Positions 1 through 13,100 of a stretch of DNA of 64,000 bases are shown here, piece after piece. Positions within the stretch are counted from its first letter, which is position 1. Every line of letters starts with the position of its first letter. Source of the DNA: Siderastrea siderea (taxonomy: Eukaryota; Cnidaria; Anthozoa; Scleractinia; Rhizangiidae); assembly GCA_964030785.1 (NCBI GenBank), contig OZ034970.1:1922911-1986910 (forward strand), given 5' to 3'. A program made the translations under genes and the position numbers. The notes below the pieces were generated by a model. It was not told where the DNA came from, did not search any database, and was given only the letters and a program-made list of their open reading frames with translations.

Positions 1-2930
1 AATACAAGAAGAAGCAACCCTGTCTCCAGGGTCTTATTTGCTTCTATTTCTCAAGGTCTTCCTTAGAGACGAGGATGTTATGTACAAATCTGAATAGAAG
101 TAGAGCGGTTTTCAAATGAGTGTCATAAAATCAAAACCAAAGCAATTACTCTTGACTAACCAATCACAACAGGAACAAAAGACAAAATGAACTTATCAGA
201 AATTATGAGCACATACAGTACTTAGAGTCAAGGGCGGGAAAACGCGTGCGTGCAAGTCACGGTTGATTTTAGTTTTACTTCTGATTGGTTGAGAAAGTGG
301 CGGGATTTTTTTAACCGATAAGAGAGCGAAGTAAAGCAAGACCAAAGCAAACACATTACTTTCGACACTCATTTGAAATTTGCTCTAACATTAAATGGTC
401 GAACGATTTTCCGAGAATAAATTAGCATTACTCTATCTGCAACACTTTCAGTTTGTCTCCTACCCTCGGCAATAATCGTTTTTCAGCGACTGCCAGCCGC
501 CAATTAGCTCCAAAGCATCTGTTTCAACGCTAATTATAAAATAATTTCATGTCTTGCAATTTCATGTTTGCTTTTCTGTGCATGTGCTTATGTAATAAAG
601 TTTGAAGAGTGTTGATGTGTCTTGACACGAATTCCGATGGCAAAACATTTACATTTTCCCTTGCGTTTAAAGAATGTCTGTTCTCCAGTGACTTTCAAGT
701 AATATTTCGTTTTTTGTTTTGTTTTGTTTAAGATTTTTCTCTCTTTAATTAATGCAAGGGAAGGGAGGGCAGGGATTTCTATTGGAAATTTTGAAAAAAA
801 AAAAGAATTTGAGAAGTACCAGCTCCTTCTGTGAGTACCGGAGAACGAATGACGTAAAACAAAAGAAACAAAAGACAGAAAACAATTCAACTCCAAAATA
901 GAAGCAAATTACAATGTCTTACAAACAAAAGAAGGACAATGTGCTCCGGTACCTGAAGAAAGACTCGAAGTACCAGAATGCAACTTGAAGAACTTCCAGA
1001 TGTACTTTATTTGTCCTGCATATACCGACTCAAGTTTTCTCAAAATGGTCCGAATATAACTAGTTATCACCAGCCGTGATTAGGACGAGATACTCGGTGG
1101 AAAAGGTTCCATATTAATGATTTCGTAATATTTTGTTAGTTCTATCGCGCAAACTGACGTGGACATATTATGAAATGCACGTCGCAAATCCTAGAAACCT
1201 AAAAATACACGTATGAAAAGCTAAAACAATTAAAGCCTAGGCCAAACGGAGTCGCAAATCAACGTAAAATTGAAAATGTGAACTTGTGTACGCAGACTTA
1301 CGATAGGTGGCTATACATAAACAGACTCGCAAGCACACGCAAGTTCAAAACGATTTGCAAAAAATTCATCTCAGTTCAGACTTGCGCGTGCGCCCGTACT
1401 AAGGCAGGGATTGGGACAATCTCGTTCCCAGTGGAGTCCGTGGAGAGTCCGTGGCATTTCGATCCCGCTGACCGTAAATGCGCGTGGGCTCTGGGGACGA
1501 GATTGGGATTGGGAAGGCCATGCGCTATGCGCATATGGCCCGTAACTTTCTAAAAAAGCGCATTATAAATCTACTTACGGGGCCAAAAATGCGCCCTAGT
1601 CACGTAAAATGGCTGAGGGCTATTTTATTCTGAGCACTTTCACTCAGCTTCCAAACAAGGTTTGCCGTCGAAAATGCATGTGCTTCCAGTTTTATTTACA
1701 TTTTCTACCTTCAAATCACTCACTGTGAATCTTTGTAAATAGCTCCGACGGTAATGTTCAGTTAACATGCCTCCGAAAAATTCTGAAGTTGGATAACTAC
1801 CAAAGAAAATTGTCAACGTTTTTTGGCGTGAACATCATGCCCAACGAGTATGAGAAGGATTGTGTCAAAGATGCAAGCAATGGTAAGACGGCTGAAACAG
1901 GCCAAACAAACATATCTTTCAGGCCTGGTAATGAAGAGCATAGACTTTCTTAAAAGTCCTTCGCTTCTCATTTCCGTTTCCAGTGGTGGCCCCACTCCGA
2001 AAAAAACTCTGAGCTCGACTTGTGGGCAAGTCTACGAAGAGCGTAAATTTAAAGTAGTCTCGCATCTCAGTCAAATTTGTTTCATTAGTTCAAGGATCAG
2101 CGTGCACACTGACTGCTTCCCCCTGAAGCTGTTGAGTCAGTGAAACTAGAATGACCTATTGATTTGCATCAACTGCAAGGTACTCTAAACACCACATTAA
2201 AGATTTAACAAAAACAATAAACTACACACTGACGCCGTCTACTAACTTGGCTTAACCTGAATTTTTTTTTCTGGCCCATCGCATCAATTCAATGGCCAAT
2301 TCAATGGGCCCATCGCATCAATTCAATGGCCCATACTTTTTGGAAACGGCCCATAACTTTTCACAGCAAGGGGCTATAGGCCCATTTGCCTGTTTGCCTT
2401 CCCAGTCCCTGCTAAGGATAACAATACTGAAGCCAACTTGCGTCGACTTGCGTTGGGTGGCCAAACGGTGAAAAACGTGTTCATTTGCGCGAAACTTCCG
2501 ACTCCGTTTGGCCAGGGCCTAAGGCTAATGGATTCTTCGTAGCCAATAGCTATTATTATACACGATGAAAACAAAGACAAAAAAACAACAACAACAACAA
2601 AAAACTAAAATTACAAGTTCAATTAATATAGAAGTTAAAGTGAAATTAGAAGTTAAAGAAATGGCAAAACAAAGGTCCATATCGGTATCATTAGAGCGGT
2701 TTGAAAATTGTGCCGTAACACCAAAACCAGAGATTACTGATAACACGGAGTGATTTCAAAACAATTGTTTTACACCTTCGTTAAACATGATTGTAGCGAC
2801 CGTCATTATGATTTTATAGCAAACGAGGAACTCCCGGAGCGATTGATATACTGTATACAGTATTACATGCAGAGATGCCATATGAACCTCGGTCACCTTA
2901 GCTACAGGTGTGAGTTCGTATTTCCTCGGC
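1..2930. other. No gene recognised
   Basis: Only short ORFs without splice logic or family motifs. Seen: T/A-rich tracts, a short tandem motif around 2280-2345 (CATCGCATCAATTCAATGG), and GC-richer patches near 1.4-1.55 kb that look like decayed repeats. It lies downstream of the TRP-SPRY gene. Confidence 0.5.
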
Positions 2931-2948
2931 TTTATTTATCTATTTATT
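2931..2948 (-). terminator. Polyadenylation signals of the TRP-SPRY gene
   Basis: Two AATAAA hexamers lie at 2948-2943 (inside the last two sense codons) and 2936-2931 (just after the TAG). If used, the 3' UTR would be only about 15-30 nt. A later site downstream is possible. Confidence 0.45.
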
Positions 2949-3131
2949 CACTTCCTTTTCGCCTAACCTCGCAAGCACAGCATCAAGTTTCTCCGTCAAG
3001 CTCCTGTTAACCTTGTTAACCTCCTCAAGTTTAGATTTTACTTCGCTGAGTTCAGATTTCACCTCGCTAAGTTCAGATTTAACCCCTTGCAGTTGTAAGC
3101 CTTCGTAGTCAACGTCCTCTCTCACACACAT
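2940..3131 (-). CDS. TRP-SPRY exon 16 (terminal coiled coil, stop)
   Basis: Acceptor TTTGTTTTCAG. It begins [11 protein letters not shown] and then carries SELSEVK heptads and [20 protein letters not shown], a clear short coiled coil, ending at TAG (2942-2940). Phase 0 in. The final codons AAT AAA overlap one AATAAA, and another lies a few bases after the stop. A terminal coiled coil would suit a tetrameric channel (inference). Confidence 0.85.
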   Translation of the reverse strand: MCVREDVDYEGLQLQGVKSELSEVKSELSEVKSKLEEVNKVNRSLTEKLDAVLARLGEKEVNK

Positions 3132-6100
3132 CTGAAAACAAAACAAACAAACAAAAAAACAAACAAAAACAAAAAGAAAAAAATCAAGCGAAACATGTTA
3201 ACCTAATGCCTTTTTTTATATGCTCGGTCGCTGAGCAGTCTAATGTGTTGTTTTCCCTTCGCCTTCGGTGAATTTTGATCTTGTAAAACAAACAATAAAA
3301 ACTCTTGTTAAACAAACAAACAAATGGAGTTGACTAACATTTTTGAGAGGGACAATGGGTATCTGCCATGCAGTTTCTCTTTTTCCCATGCATAAAATGC
3401 TGAGATAGATCTGATCGCCAAAAAAGGTATCGTTTGCACTCACAATGTGTCCACTTGAAAATAATTTTACGAAACTCAAAGGAAACGCAAGACTATCTTC
3501 TGTTCAGTTTTGCTTTTCATGCGACATCGACATCACAAAAATTGGAAACGCAGACGTTTTCAAGTATAAGCTCCAACAGATTGCTACAGCCTTCACAGCG
3601 GTCAAACGTGAAAAGTTACGTCACTTCCGGTCTTTTAGAGTATTGAAGTTTGAATCAGTTCAAAGTTTTACAAGCACGACGTTCGTATGAAAACGATGCA
3701 TAACATGTCCCGGCAAACCGAATTTCACGCCGGCAAACCTTGTGCATAACAAGTACTTCATTTTCAACACATAGTCAACGTAAAAAGCTTATTAAGTTTT
3801 CAGAAATGGCGTTAAGATTTGCGGTTAAAGTGGAACTTTCTACATTCGCCTGTATTTCCCTTTGTAAAATTATGGCGGGAACTGCGCACGCGCCCCGTGT
3901 TTGACCGCTGTGTGGCAATGTGTGACTACAGTCTACAGCATGGAGCTAAAAGGAGCTACTGGACACGCCAATCGTTTTAGAAAGGTGAAACTTCAATAAC
4001 TTTTATTTTAAAAATCAGCATAATAGTTAGTTTGGTTATTTTTACCTTAGCCAACACGCTACTTTTCCCCTCACTTCTGGATCTAAAATAAACGCAAGGG
4101 TAAAATGGTCTGTCCGGACTGTAATCAATGTATGTCTGGTCTCCTGGCGGAATTATCCCTCTTCCATTCACAGTGAACACAACTGGGACTTGGACATTTC
4201 CATCTCTCTCTCTTTCGTCCTCAAACATGACAGTCACTCGGATGACGTCACCTCTACGGTATGCAGAAAGGCCTACATGTAAACAAGACAACACAACATT
4301 CGCCATTTTAAAATCGAGCAGGGGTCTGGCATCAAATGGAAATTATAAAGACATGTTCAATCACCTGAAATAGCATATCAGAATTAGCGGGTACTTTACA
4401 GTGCATTAAACAACACCCATGTACAGTGTACCTGGAGTTTTGGCCTCGTGTAATCCGGGTGCCTCAATGTTATGGCTCTCGGTGACGAGCCCAACAGTTC
4501 GTCCAACTCCTGGCGGGTCATCCTTTATGTAATCCTCAAACACGACTCCCAGTGTCAAGCACCAATTCTTTTCATTTTCCACAATCATCACCTAAAACAA
4601 TGATGCATAAGTACTTTGCACACATTAAAGCGGCTAAGACATGAGACTTTTAAAATTTAAGTTTTTGATTCAAAATTGTGCCGAGAGAGGTTTCTTGGTC
4701 GCCCTATGATCCGGCGGGCGAGTAAGACCTCTGCGCAAGACCGTCCGATTTCCTGTCGTGCATGCGCAACATTCGTCCTTCCTGTGTTGCATATTTTACG
4801 CACGCGCGCAAAACGTGTGAACTCCGTGAAAACGTTACTTGTACCGGTTTTATTTGATAGGATAAATCTCAGTAAAATAAACCTTTAACGATTTCTGCCT
4901 TGTCTTTCTACTGATTTTCTGAACTGGAAGAAGTGGCAGAAGTTTTGTAAACGGAAAAAAAAAGATTTGCCTCGTCCAACAGGTTTGCTAGCGTATCACA
5001 GTACAACACGCGCATTTCTTGAGATTATTCACAGCATGCATAAGCTTTATACCGGTAGAGAGCCGATTAGAAACCAGCAGTTTTAATTAATTTCAATTGG
5101 TCCAAAATCCTGGACGGCGGCAGATCAGATCACGGTTTTGCGCAGAGTAAGTAAGAAAGTAAGAGACTTTATTTAAAGAAGGCAACGCGTGACAGCTTTA
5201 GCCGGTGACCTTGTGGCCCTCTGACTGACTGAAAATTATACCGGCATTAAAATATCAATTACAACAATATTAATAAATTAAAAGTGTTATAATTTATAAT
5301 ACCAATAAAAATAATTGTAATGGTAGTACAAACATGGCTAATATAGCAAATAGGAAAAATGTCAATTATATCAAAAATGGTTAATGGTCAAAAGAGTAGA
5401 TGTAGTTATTTTCTTGGAGATTTTGAGATAATGAATCAGCTACGTGTTTTTCAATAATTTTAGAGATTGCTGGGAGGACAGAAATTGGACAGTAACTGTA
5501 CCTGTCGTCAGTTGCACCAGATTTATGAATAGGCAGAGCTTACTTATTCGACCGCCGGAACAAAGAAACCTCCCCTTGCAGGGTATGCTGAGACTGAAGC
5601 GTATTACCCCTGTCTGATATTAAACCTAAGTACTTCATACCTCTAAATAGCCTATACATGTACGTTTTGTAACGTGATTCAGATTGCAACTTACCTCAAA
5701 ATGTGGAAATCGAGGGGAAAAAGAAGTGCGGTATCTGGCACCACGCCCTGCGTTACAACATGTTAAAAGCAAGCCTTCGACTAGTATGTCATCATGGGCC
5801 TCCCACGCCTTTGAATGAAAAAAAAATGTATCGCTAATTTGAGATCTTGGACGTGGAACTCTGGCATGTTCTTTAAGTGGAACTAGAAGGAATCTAAAAA
5901 TCCTAAGTTTTACGCAATTCGCAGTATGCCCCCCCCCCCCACCCCCTCAAAAAAAACAAAACAAAAACAAAAACAAAAAACAAAAAACAAAAATAAAAAG
6001 AAAGAAAAAATACCGCAAACGTTTGGGTCTTCCTCTTGCTTAAACTCGGAGATTTGAACTTCGAAAATGTATTCTTTAATTAACTCCAAGTTTGAGCACT

Positions 6101-7111
6101 TTTTAAATTTGATTTCCATGAGCTTGAAGTTGCTGTGATCGTAGAAAGTTCACACCAGCGCATTTGGCCACTTGTAAATAAAGAAAATATTCCACTGAAG
6201 TTATATAAGCTGTCAGTCGGAGGCAACGTATAAGGTCTCCATCACTATTGAGTATTGGAAAAATGTATTGTGCTGTTCGGAAGAGATTGCAGAAGATCCT
6301 TGCATAAAAGCTTTCAAAAAAAGAGCGCGCTTTATCACGCTTGCAAGATTTTTTTCAATGACATATAACTGATTAGTTTTGAACGCGCAAACACAACCAA
6401 AACTGACAGGAAACCTGTATCCTTGTAGAATTATCGAAAAAAATATTGCCGGTTACATGGTGCAAAAAGTGCTTTCGTATTAGCGTACAGTTTTTATGCA
6501 CACGATTCAATAAGCAATTATGATAATTGGAAGAGGTTGATCAAAATACGGTGATTTCTCAGTGATGAGCAGACCAACTCTTTGCCAATGGCGAAGGTGG
6601 AGGCGTTTAATTGATAAGCAAGACACTGACAGATCACCATAATTTGCCAAAATATGGTTCAATCAAGTATAACTGTTTAAACATTAATTCAACCCGTGAG
6701 TGAGAGTACGAAATCAAGAAACTTTCGTAGCTCTTTAAATCAAACCTTCATCACCGCTTTAAAGTATAGTTGACTCACTTCCTTGCACTTTCTTCGGCAT
6801 ACCCATTTGATTTATTATTGTAGAAAAACATTGAGATTACAAACATTAGTGTCCTTCTTTGAGTTGCCGGCATTTTTATGCTCTAGAAAACTGGCTAAGT
6901 TGCTCTCCGATGACTCCAGAAAACGTTTTGCAATCATGATTCGAATGAGGACAAAACTAGGCACGACCAGAACATTATTGCAGCAAAACAGCTCTGTGCT
7001 GTTATGCGCAGAAGCAAACAGTTATTCGTAAGTAGTTATTTCCAGTGACATAATGTTTTATTTACCATACAAGACGCCACAGACGATAATAATAATAATA
7101 ATAATAATAAC

Positions 7112-7144
<33 letters not shown>

Positions 7145-10100
7145 TTATTATACTCTCTTGCAGTAACTTATTGAATTAACGAGTTATATTGCAATGTAAA
7201 GTCATCTAAATGTATTCTGTATACATTAAAATATAATCTATTTAAACTACATCGAAATATGCATCACATTGTTAGAAATACTTAAAAGTAAAAAAGTCTT
7301 CAGTGCGCTTAGTTCTGCAGGTGGTAACGTTCTAAGTTGAATAAAAATCCAAGCGGGAGTGTCAGAAAAACTCAGTCGTGTTAAACACGGAGCGATCCTA
7401 TAAAGGGAGGCTGAGGTGTTGAGCCTGCCAATTGGCCCTTTGCATGACTTGGTCACGTGGTACAAAATCCGTCGAGCTGTATGGCAAACGGTGCGGTGGG
7501 ACATCGAAAAACAACAGAATTAACATCTGAATGCTTGAAAACTCCATCCAGCTCGGCGGATTTGTACCACGTGACGAAGTCATGCAAATGTCCAACGGGC
7601 GCCGATTGGCGCATTTGAGTGGTCAAGAAGCAGCGTACATCGATTCCAACTTTCTTGCATTACTCGCAAGATTCGTGGCGATATATGAGATGAACAACTA
7701 GTTTTTACCGCATTTGAAAAAACTCTCAACAATTTTACACCTTCACAGACTATAGGTCTTGGAAATTGTAACAGTTTTAAGAGATTGGTTTGATAATAGT
7801 TAAGCGGTCAACATGGTGTTCTGATATCTGTCGTATCTCCGCGGAACTTAAAATAAAAGACTGTGGTTCAGATCAATGTTTATCAACTATAGTTGAGATC
7901 TTCAAACTCGTATAATTGCAATGTTTTTGACTTCAGTTAAATTTCAGGGCTTGCTCCTGTTTGTACACAATATATGTATAATATAACCGCTCGGTCTTTT
8001 TATAATGGCGACTGCCGGTTTATAAATTGGGCTGTCTTTTTTCCGTCACTTGCCTTGGTCATCCAGTTTTGTCTCGGCCAACACAGTTTAAATAAACTTC
8101 CGGTTTTCTCTTGACGATTACCTCAAACATCCGGTTTCGGTTACGACGACATGTAGGCATTACGTCATGACTACGTCACGCTAGGTAAACAAAACTGAAG
8201 TGTTTCACATCGCACCAACAACGTTACTTTCATGTGCGAACGTTCCATACTTATTAGACAAAGACAAAAGCGCTGTTAGCAATACTCTCAGCTGCTTCAT
8301 GCTACAGAAACCGGAATAAGCTCCGGCCGTGTTGGCCTCCTTGGCTCGTGTGCGACTTTACCTTTACCATTTACATCAACTACGTCTTTTTAGTACCTTT
8401 GGACCAGTGGGCAGTAGAGCTTTTTCACAGCCTTGCTGCTTTTTAAAAGTTCTGCAAAGAACTTGATTAACCATGCTTTGAGTATTCTCTGTGTCATCAA
8501 GCACTTGATCGAGTTGATCTAAACAAAGTAAAGCAATTATTTATCTATTTATTTTCCCCAATGAGTTTCGTGACTTTAGTTAATTACTTGGTTTTTTGCG
8601 AGTAAGGAAGGCGACTACCGTATACAACGTCCTAACTTTTTTCTGTGCGCACAAAATATTGTGGCAATGAAATCTTACTTTAGTTGATTAAGTGTGCCTT
8701 GCCTTAATCTTCTTGGGAAAAAAATGTCGTTTAGGAGGTCTGGTGTGTTTATGCCGAGAAAAGTTGAAAAACGCTTGGGCCAACCGGGTGGTTGGCCCAA
8801 ATGGATTAGCGCCTGACCATCTTCGCGCCAAATTTATAGACCGTAGCAGCATCTCCAGTAACTCTTAAGAGAAACCAGGGGTAAGCTCGCTTTTCCCCTG
8901 CCCCACAAAAACTTTTTGAGAAACAGTTTCAGTTATTCAGGGGCTGTTCTTTGGAATACCCTTCCCGTTGGGCTGCGGCAGGTAAATTCCCTGGGAGCGT
9001 TGAGGGCTGGCTGCAAGCTATTCCTTCAATGATACACGCACACGACACTTATGTAAAGCAAGTTTATACAGTTAGTAGTATTGTTCATAATGTAATAAAA
9101 ATAGGGGTAGTTTTAGTTGTAATTGAAATCCTGATGAGTTAACCGTGTCTAAATGAAGTCATTGAATTGAATTGCCTTGAACTTATAACCGGGAGTTGGC
9201 TATGTGAAATTCTAAAGTACATCAAATGAAAGCTGTTGAGCAGCAGGAGGAAAAAGGTATTAGCGACGTCCTAAAACAACCACGATCGCAACGCAAGCTA
9301 AAGGTCACTTAACCCTCGAGCGTACAAGGAAACTTATACCCCAACCCCCACCGTGTTGTAAGGAGGGATGGAATCCCCTTCATAGGTTTCTTTTCTGGGA
9401 TTTTACCAAAAAAATCGAAATTACCCTAAAACGGCTTGTTTTTCGTCGGTATGTTCTATTTTTTCCACCAAAAAAGGTTGAAAAAAAGGACTTTTATTCA
9501 AAAATGGGTTGAGCTCATGAAGAGAGCTCATGGGTTGAGATCTGAAGTCATTAGGACTTCAGATCTCGTAACAATTGCAACCAATTCTCCCCAAAGTTTG
9601 CCACAATATGTCTAAGGTATAAGCCTACATCTACTGTAAACGGCACATAGATGCCCCACGAAAAGTCCTCTTAAAAAATTGAAGAGACAGCTAGTCGGGA
9701 ATTAAAAAGCAATTTCTTTTTCAGCCTCTCGATTATTCCAATTTATCTTATAGAATAGAATCTGGAATATAGTTATTTCAGATTGTTGTCTTGAACAGGT
9801 CGGCTAAAAACTAGTAGCAAAAGGTTACACGTGCAAAACCATTGTTTTACTCGTTAACCCTATTCAGACCGGGCTTTTTTTGGTCTTCTGGGACCGGGGG
9901 GGGGGGGGGCTGATTCGGCCCCCACCTCATAACTCCGAGGATCTTAGAGCTATGACAACAAAACTTGGAGGGCAGATAATAAGTCCCAAAATGTCTCCTT
10001 TGAGGTCCGCAAAACAAGCCGATGACATCATATGACGTAACAACTACGTCAGGTTCTAAAATGGCTGCCATCTTGGATCCGCCATCTTGGATTTCTTGAC

Positions 10101-13100
10101 TTTTCCAGAACCTTTAAAATTTGCCAAAATTGACCAAAAAGTAACCGAAATCAATAAAAGAACACGAAAATGATATAAAAATGTAAAACTTACTTCAGAA
10201 AAGTTAATTTTTCAATGAAAAGGTGAAAATTTTATATTTTGAAAAAACAGCCTGTCAAAAAGTGGTTGCCATGGCAACGACAAACTTGATGGACAAGCAC
10301 TTGCTATGCCACATTGTTCCCAAATAATTTTTAGGAAAAGTCACCAAGTCTGGTGTGTTTAGCTTGGTTATGAAAAAAGTTATAAACGTCCAAAGTGAGT
10401 GCGGGCACAATCGGCCCCCCCGGTCTGAATAGGGTTAAACTGTTTTTTTGCAACCTTTTCGTTGCCGTCCGCTCAATGTTGCTTAAGTTCCCAAATATCG
10501 CTCTTTACTGGGCATCAGTGCATTTCATTATATTAAATTATACCATAAATAAACCGCTTGTACAAGAAATAATTGTGTCGCACCCGTAAGAAAGTCGTCT
10601 TTTTAACTTATTTGCCAACATACTTACCTCGAATACCGTCAAATTAAAAGTTAGAGCCACCTTGCGCAGCATAATAAACATTGCCAAAAGAAAGAACTGC
10701 CCAATAGCTTTTATTTGAATTGTGATACCTTAGGATTTCATCCAGCAGTCTTGAGAGTTTGAATCTCCTTGCACAGCATAATAAACTGACTACCACAAGA
10801 TGGTCACCTTTCAGGATTTCACACACTGGCTCAACGTTAGAACCAGCATAATAAACAGCACCACAGGAAAGTACTGTTCAGTAGCTTTCATTTGAATGCT
10901 CACACCTTAGGATTTCATTCACAGACTCAAACTTTGGAACCGCTCTGTGCAGCATAATAAACAACAGCACAGGAAAGTACTGCTCAGCAGCTTTTCAGTG
11001 AAGTAGCACATTGCACCCTGCACAACTTATGGCACATGAGAGGCTTCTATTGTTTTCTATTGTATTAAGGCTCAAACCATAATAAACACTTTAATTACCT
11101 GTAGGATGAAATGAATCCCCGTATTTGCGCCAGTATTCATTCTTTAAACTGCCGACAAACTTTCGAAATGTTTTGACCTAAAATGAGGAATAAGACATAT
11201 TTATTAAGACTGACTTATTCGGGAGTAACATTTTCATCAGAGTGCAAGGAAATTAAATAGGCAAGTAGGTCTAAAAACGCAACGTTCCTAAATCAAATTG
11301 GATGCATTGCAATCACTGTATAATCTTTTCATCTAGCAGAGTATTATGTTTCATTTGGTAGCATTTGGCTATTTCTGTGACTTACCCTAAAAATTTTGGG
11401 ATGAAAAGCATTTTTTTCAGTATTTTTTGCAACCTTTTCGTTGCCGTCCGCTCAATGTTGCTTAAGTTCCCAAATATCGCTCTTTATTGGGCATCAGTGC
11501 ATTTCATTATATTAAATTATACGATAAATAAACCGCTTGTACAAGAAATAATTTAATATAATGAAAAGCCCGTTCCATATCTCCCGAGTGTAGTGCACGA
11601 GGTTAGGGAGGGGGAGGGAGGGAGTCAAGTATGCCTATGATTTGTTCATTTCATGCTTTATTACAGCTCAGAGTGGCTTATTTCAGTATAAGATAAAGTA
11701 CTTTCTTATCAAATATCTTCACGTCATAAATTCTCATAAGCCTATATGTGGTTCCCTTTTCACGGCTTGGTTTTTTTTTCGGTAATTTACTATGCATTTA
11801 CGTTTTCTTAAAAAAAATCACTGAAAAACTAGTTCTATGAAATACAAAACATTCACATAATAAATATACCAAGAAAAGTTTGTAAGCACAGGCTGACTGG
11901 CTTAAAGGGAGCTACGCCCCTGGTGGCTGTGCAGTGAGTGTTAACGTATTTTCCACGTTTTGTGGCGACATCATCTCATTTTATGGGCCTCAAAGGAAAC
12001 AGTTTTATTGTCCTAGCTTTAATTTTCTTCAAGTTGTGGAGGCAGAATCAGTCCCAAGCCTCAGAAAGTTCCCACGCTAAGTAGGGATAAGAAACCATAT
12101 CGTAGGATTTGCACCCTGTTTAGAGACCTTTGGATGCCTATTTCCTTCGCAGTAGCCTGAGAAAACAGCCGACGTTTCACGAGGTCGCCACTTGAGCCCT
12201 CGCAAAACGACGTCTGAGTAACGAGCGCAGCAACTCCATACTGATGATGTGTCTCTACCCAGATCTTCTCCAATCAGAAGCACTACCAAGATCTGGGTAC
12301 TGTCACGTCATTAGTATGAAAAAGCTTGGGAGCAAGCACGTCATTAGTATGAAAAAGCTTGGCAGCAAGGATGTTGCTGTGGGCAGTTTTTCTTTGAGCA
12401 TTCAGCTCATCAATAACTGTGCTGGTGAATACTCAAGGCCTGACCAACTGACCTCTCACTTTGTCCATTTTATGGAGCATGGTGAGGGCTTGTTGTCTTA
12501 ACTTCAAAACCCATGCATCAGCAAATTGAATAAACTGCTTACTTCCAAATGGCGCATTATCCGCTATTACAGTGTCAGGTATGCCGTGTCCAAAAGAAAG
12601 TTTTCAGGTGTGAAATGACGCAGGTTGTAGTCTTGGTCGCTAAGTGGGACACCTCCGATATTTCGAATAGTAGTCCACAATGAGGAGGTAATCCTTTCCA
12701 CTGAATGTAAAGATGTCCATGCTTAGCTTGGACCATGGACGCTGAGGAATGTCATGAGAGATGGGTGGCTCCTGGGTGTTGGCCGGCTTGTATTTGGCAC
12801 ATGTGGGACATCTGGATATGTTTTCTTCGATGTCTTGTCCCATACCAGGCCGATACATATTGGACCGAGCTCTGATTTTACACTTCTCTATGCCCAGGTG
12901 ACTCTCATGGAGTTAAGTCAGCATTTCACCACGCATACCAGTGGGAATAATGAGCTTCTCTCCTTTGAATATATACTAGACCTTCTATGACGTGAAGCTT
13001 GTCCCCGATAGGCCGGTATTGACGTGACCTGATGGGTGTGTCTCGCTTGTACTCTGCCACCATTTACTAATGAGTACCTGCACGTCCGTCTGTAGAGCTT

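Noticed and set aside
1278..1553. 91-codon plus-strand ORF in a GC-richer patch
   Set aside because: No motif or gene context; looks like old repeat sequence.
6795..6995. Minus-strand open stretch ending at TAA, possible alternative last exon of the TRP gene
   Set aside because: Needs a weak acceptor to match phase and has no known motif.
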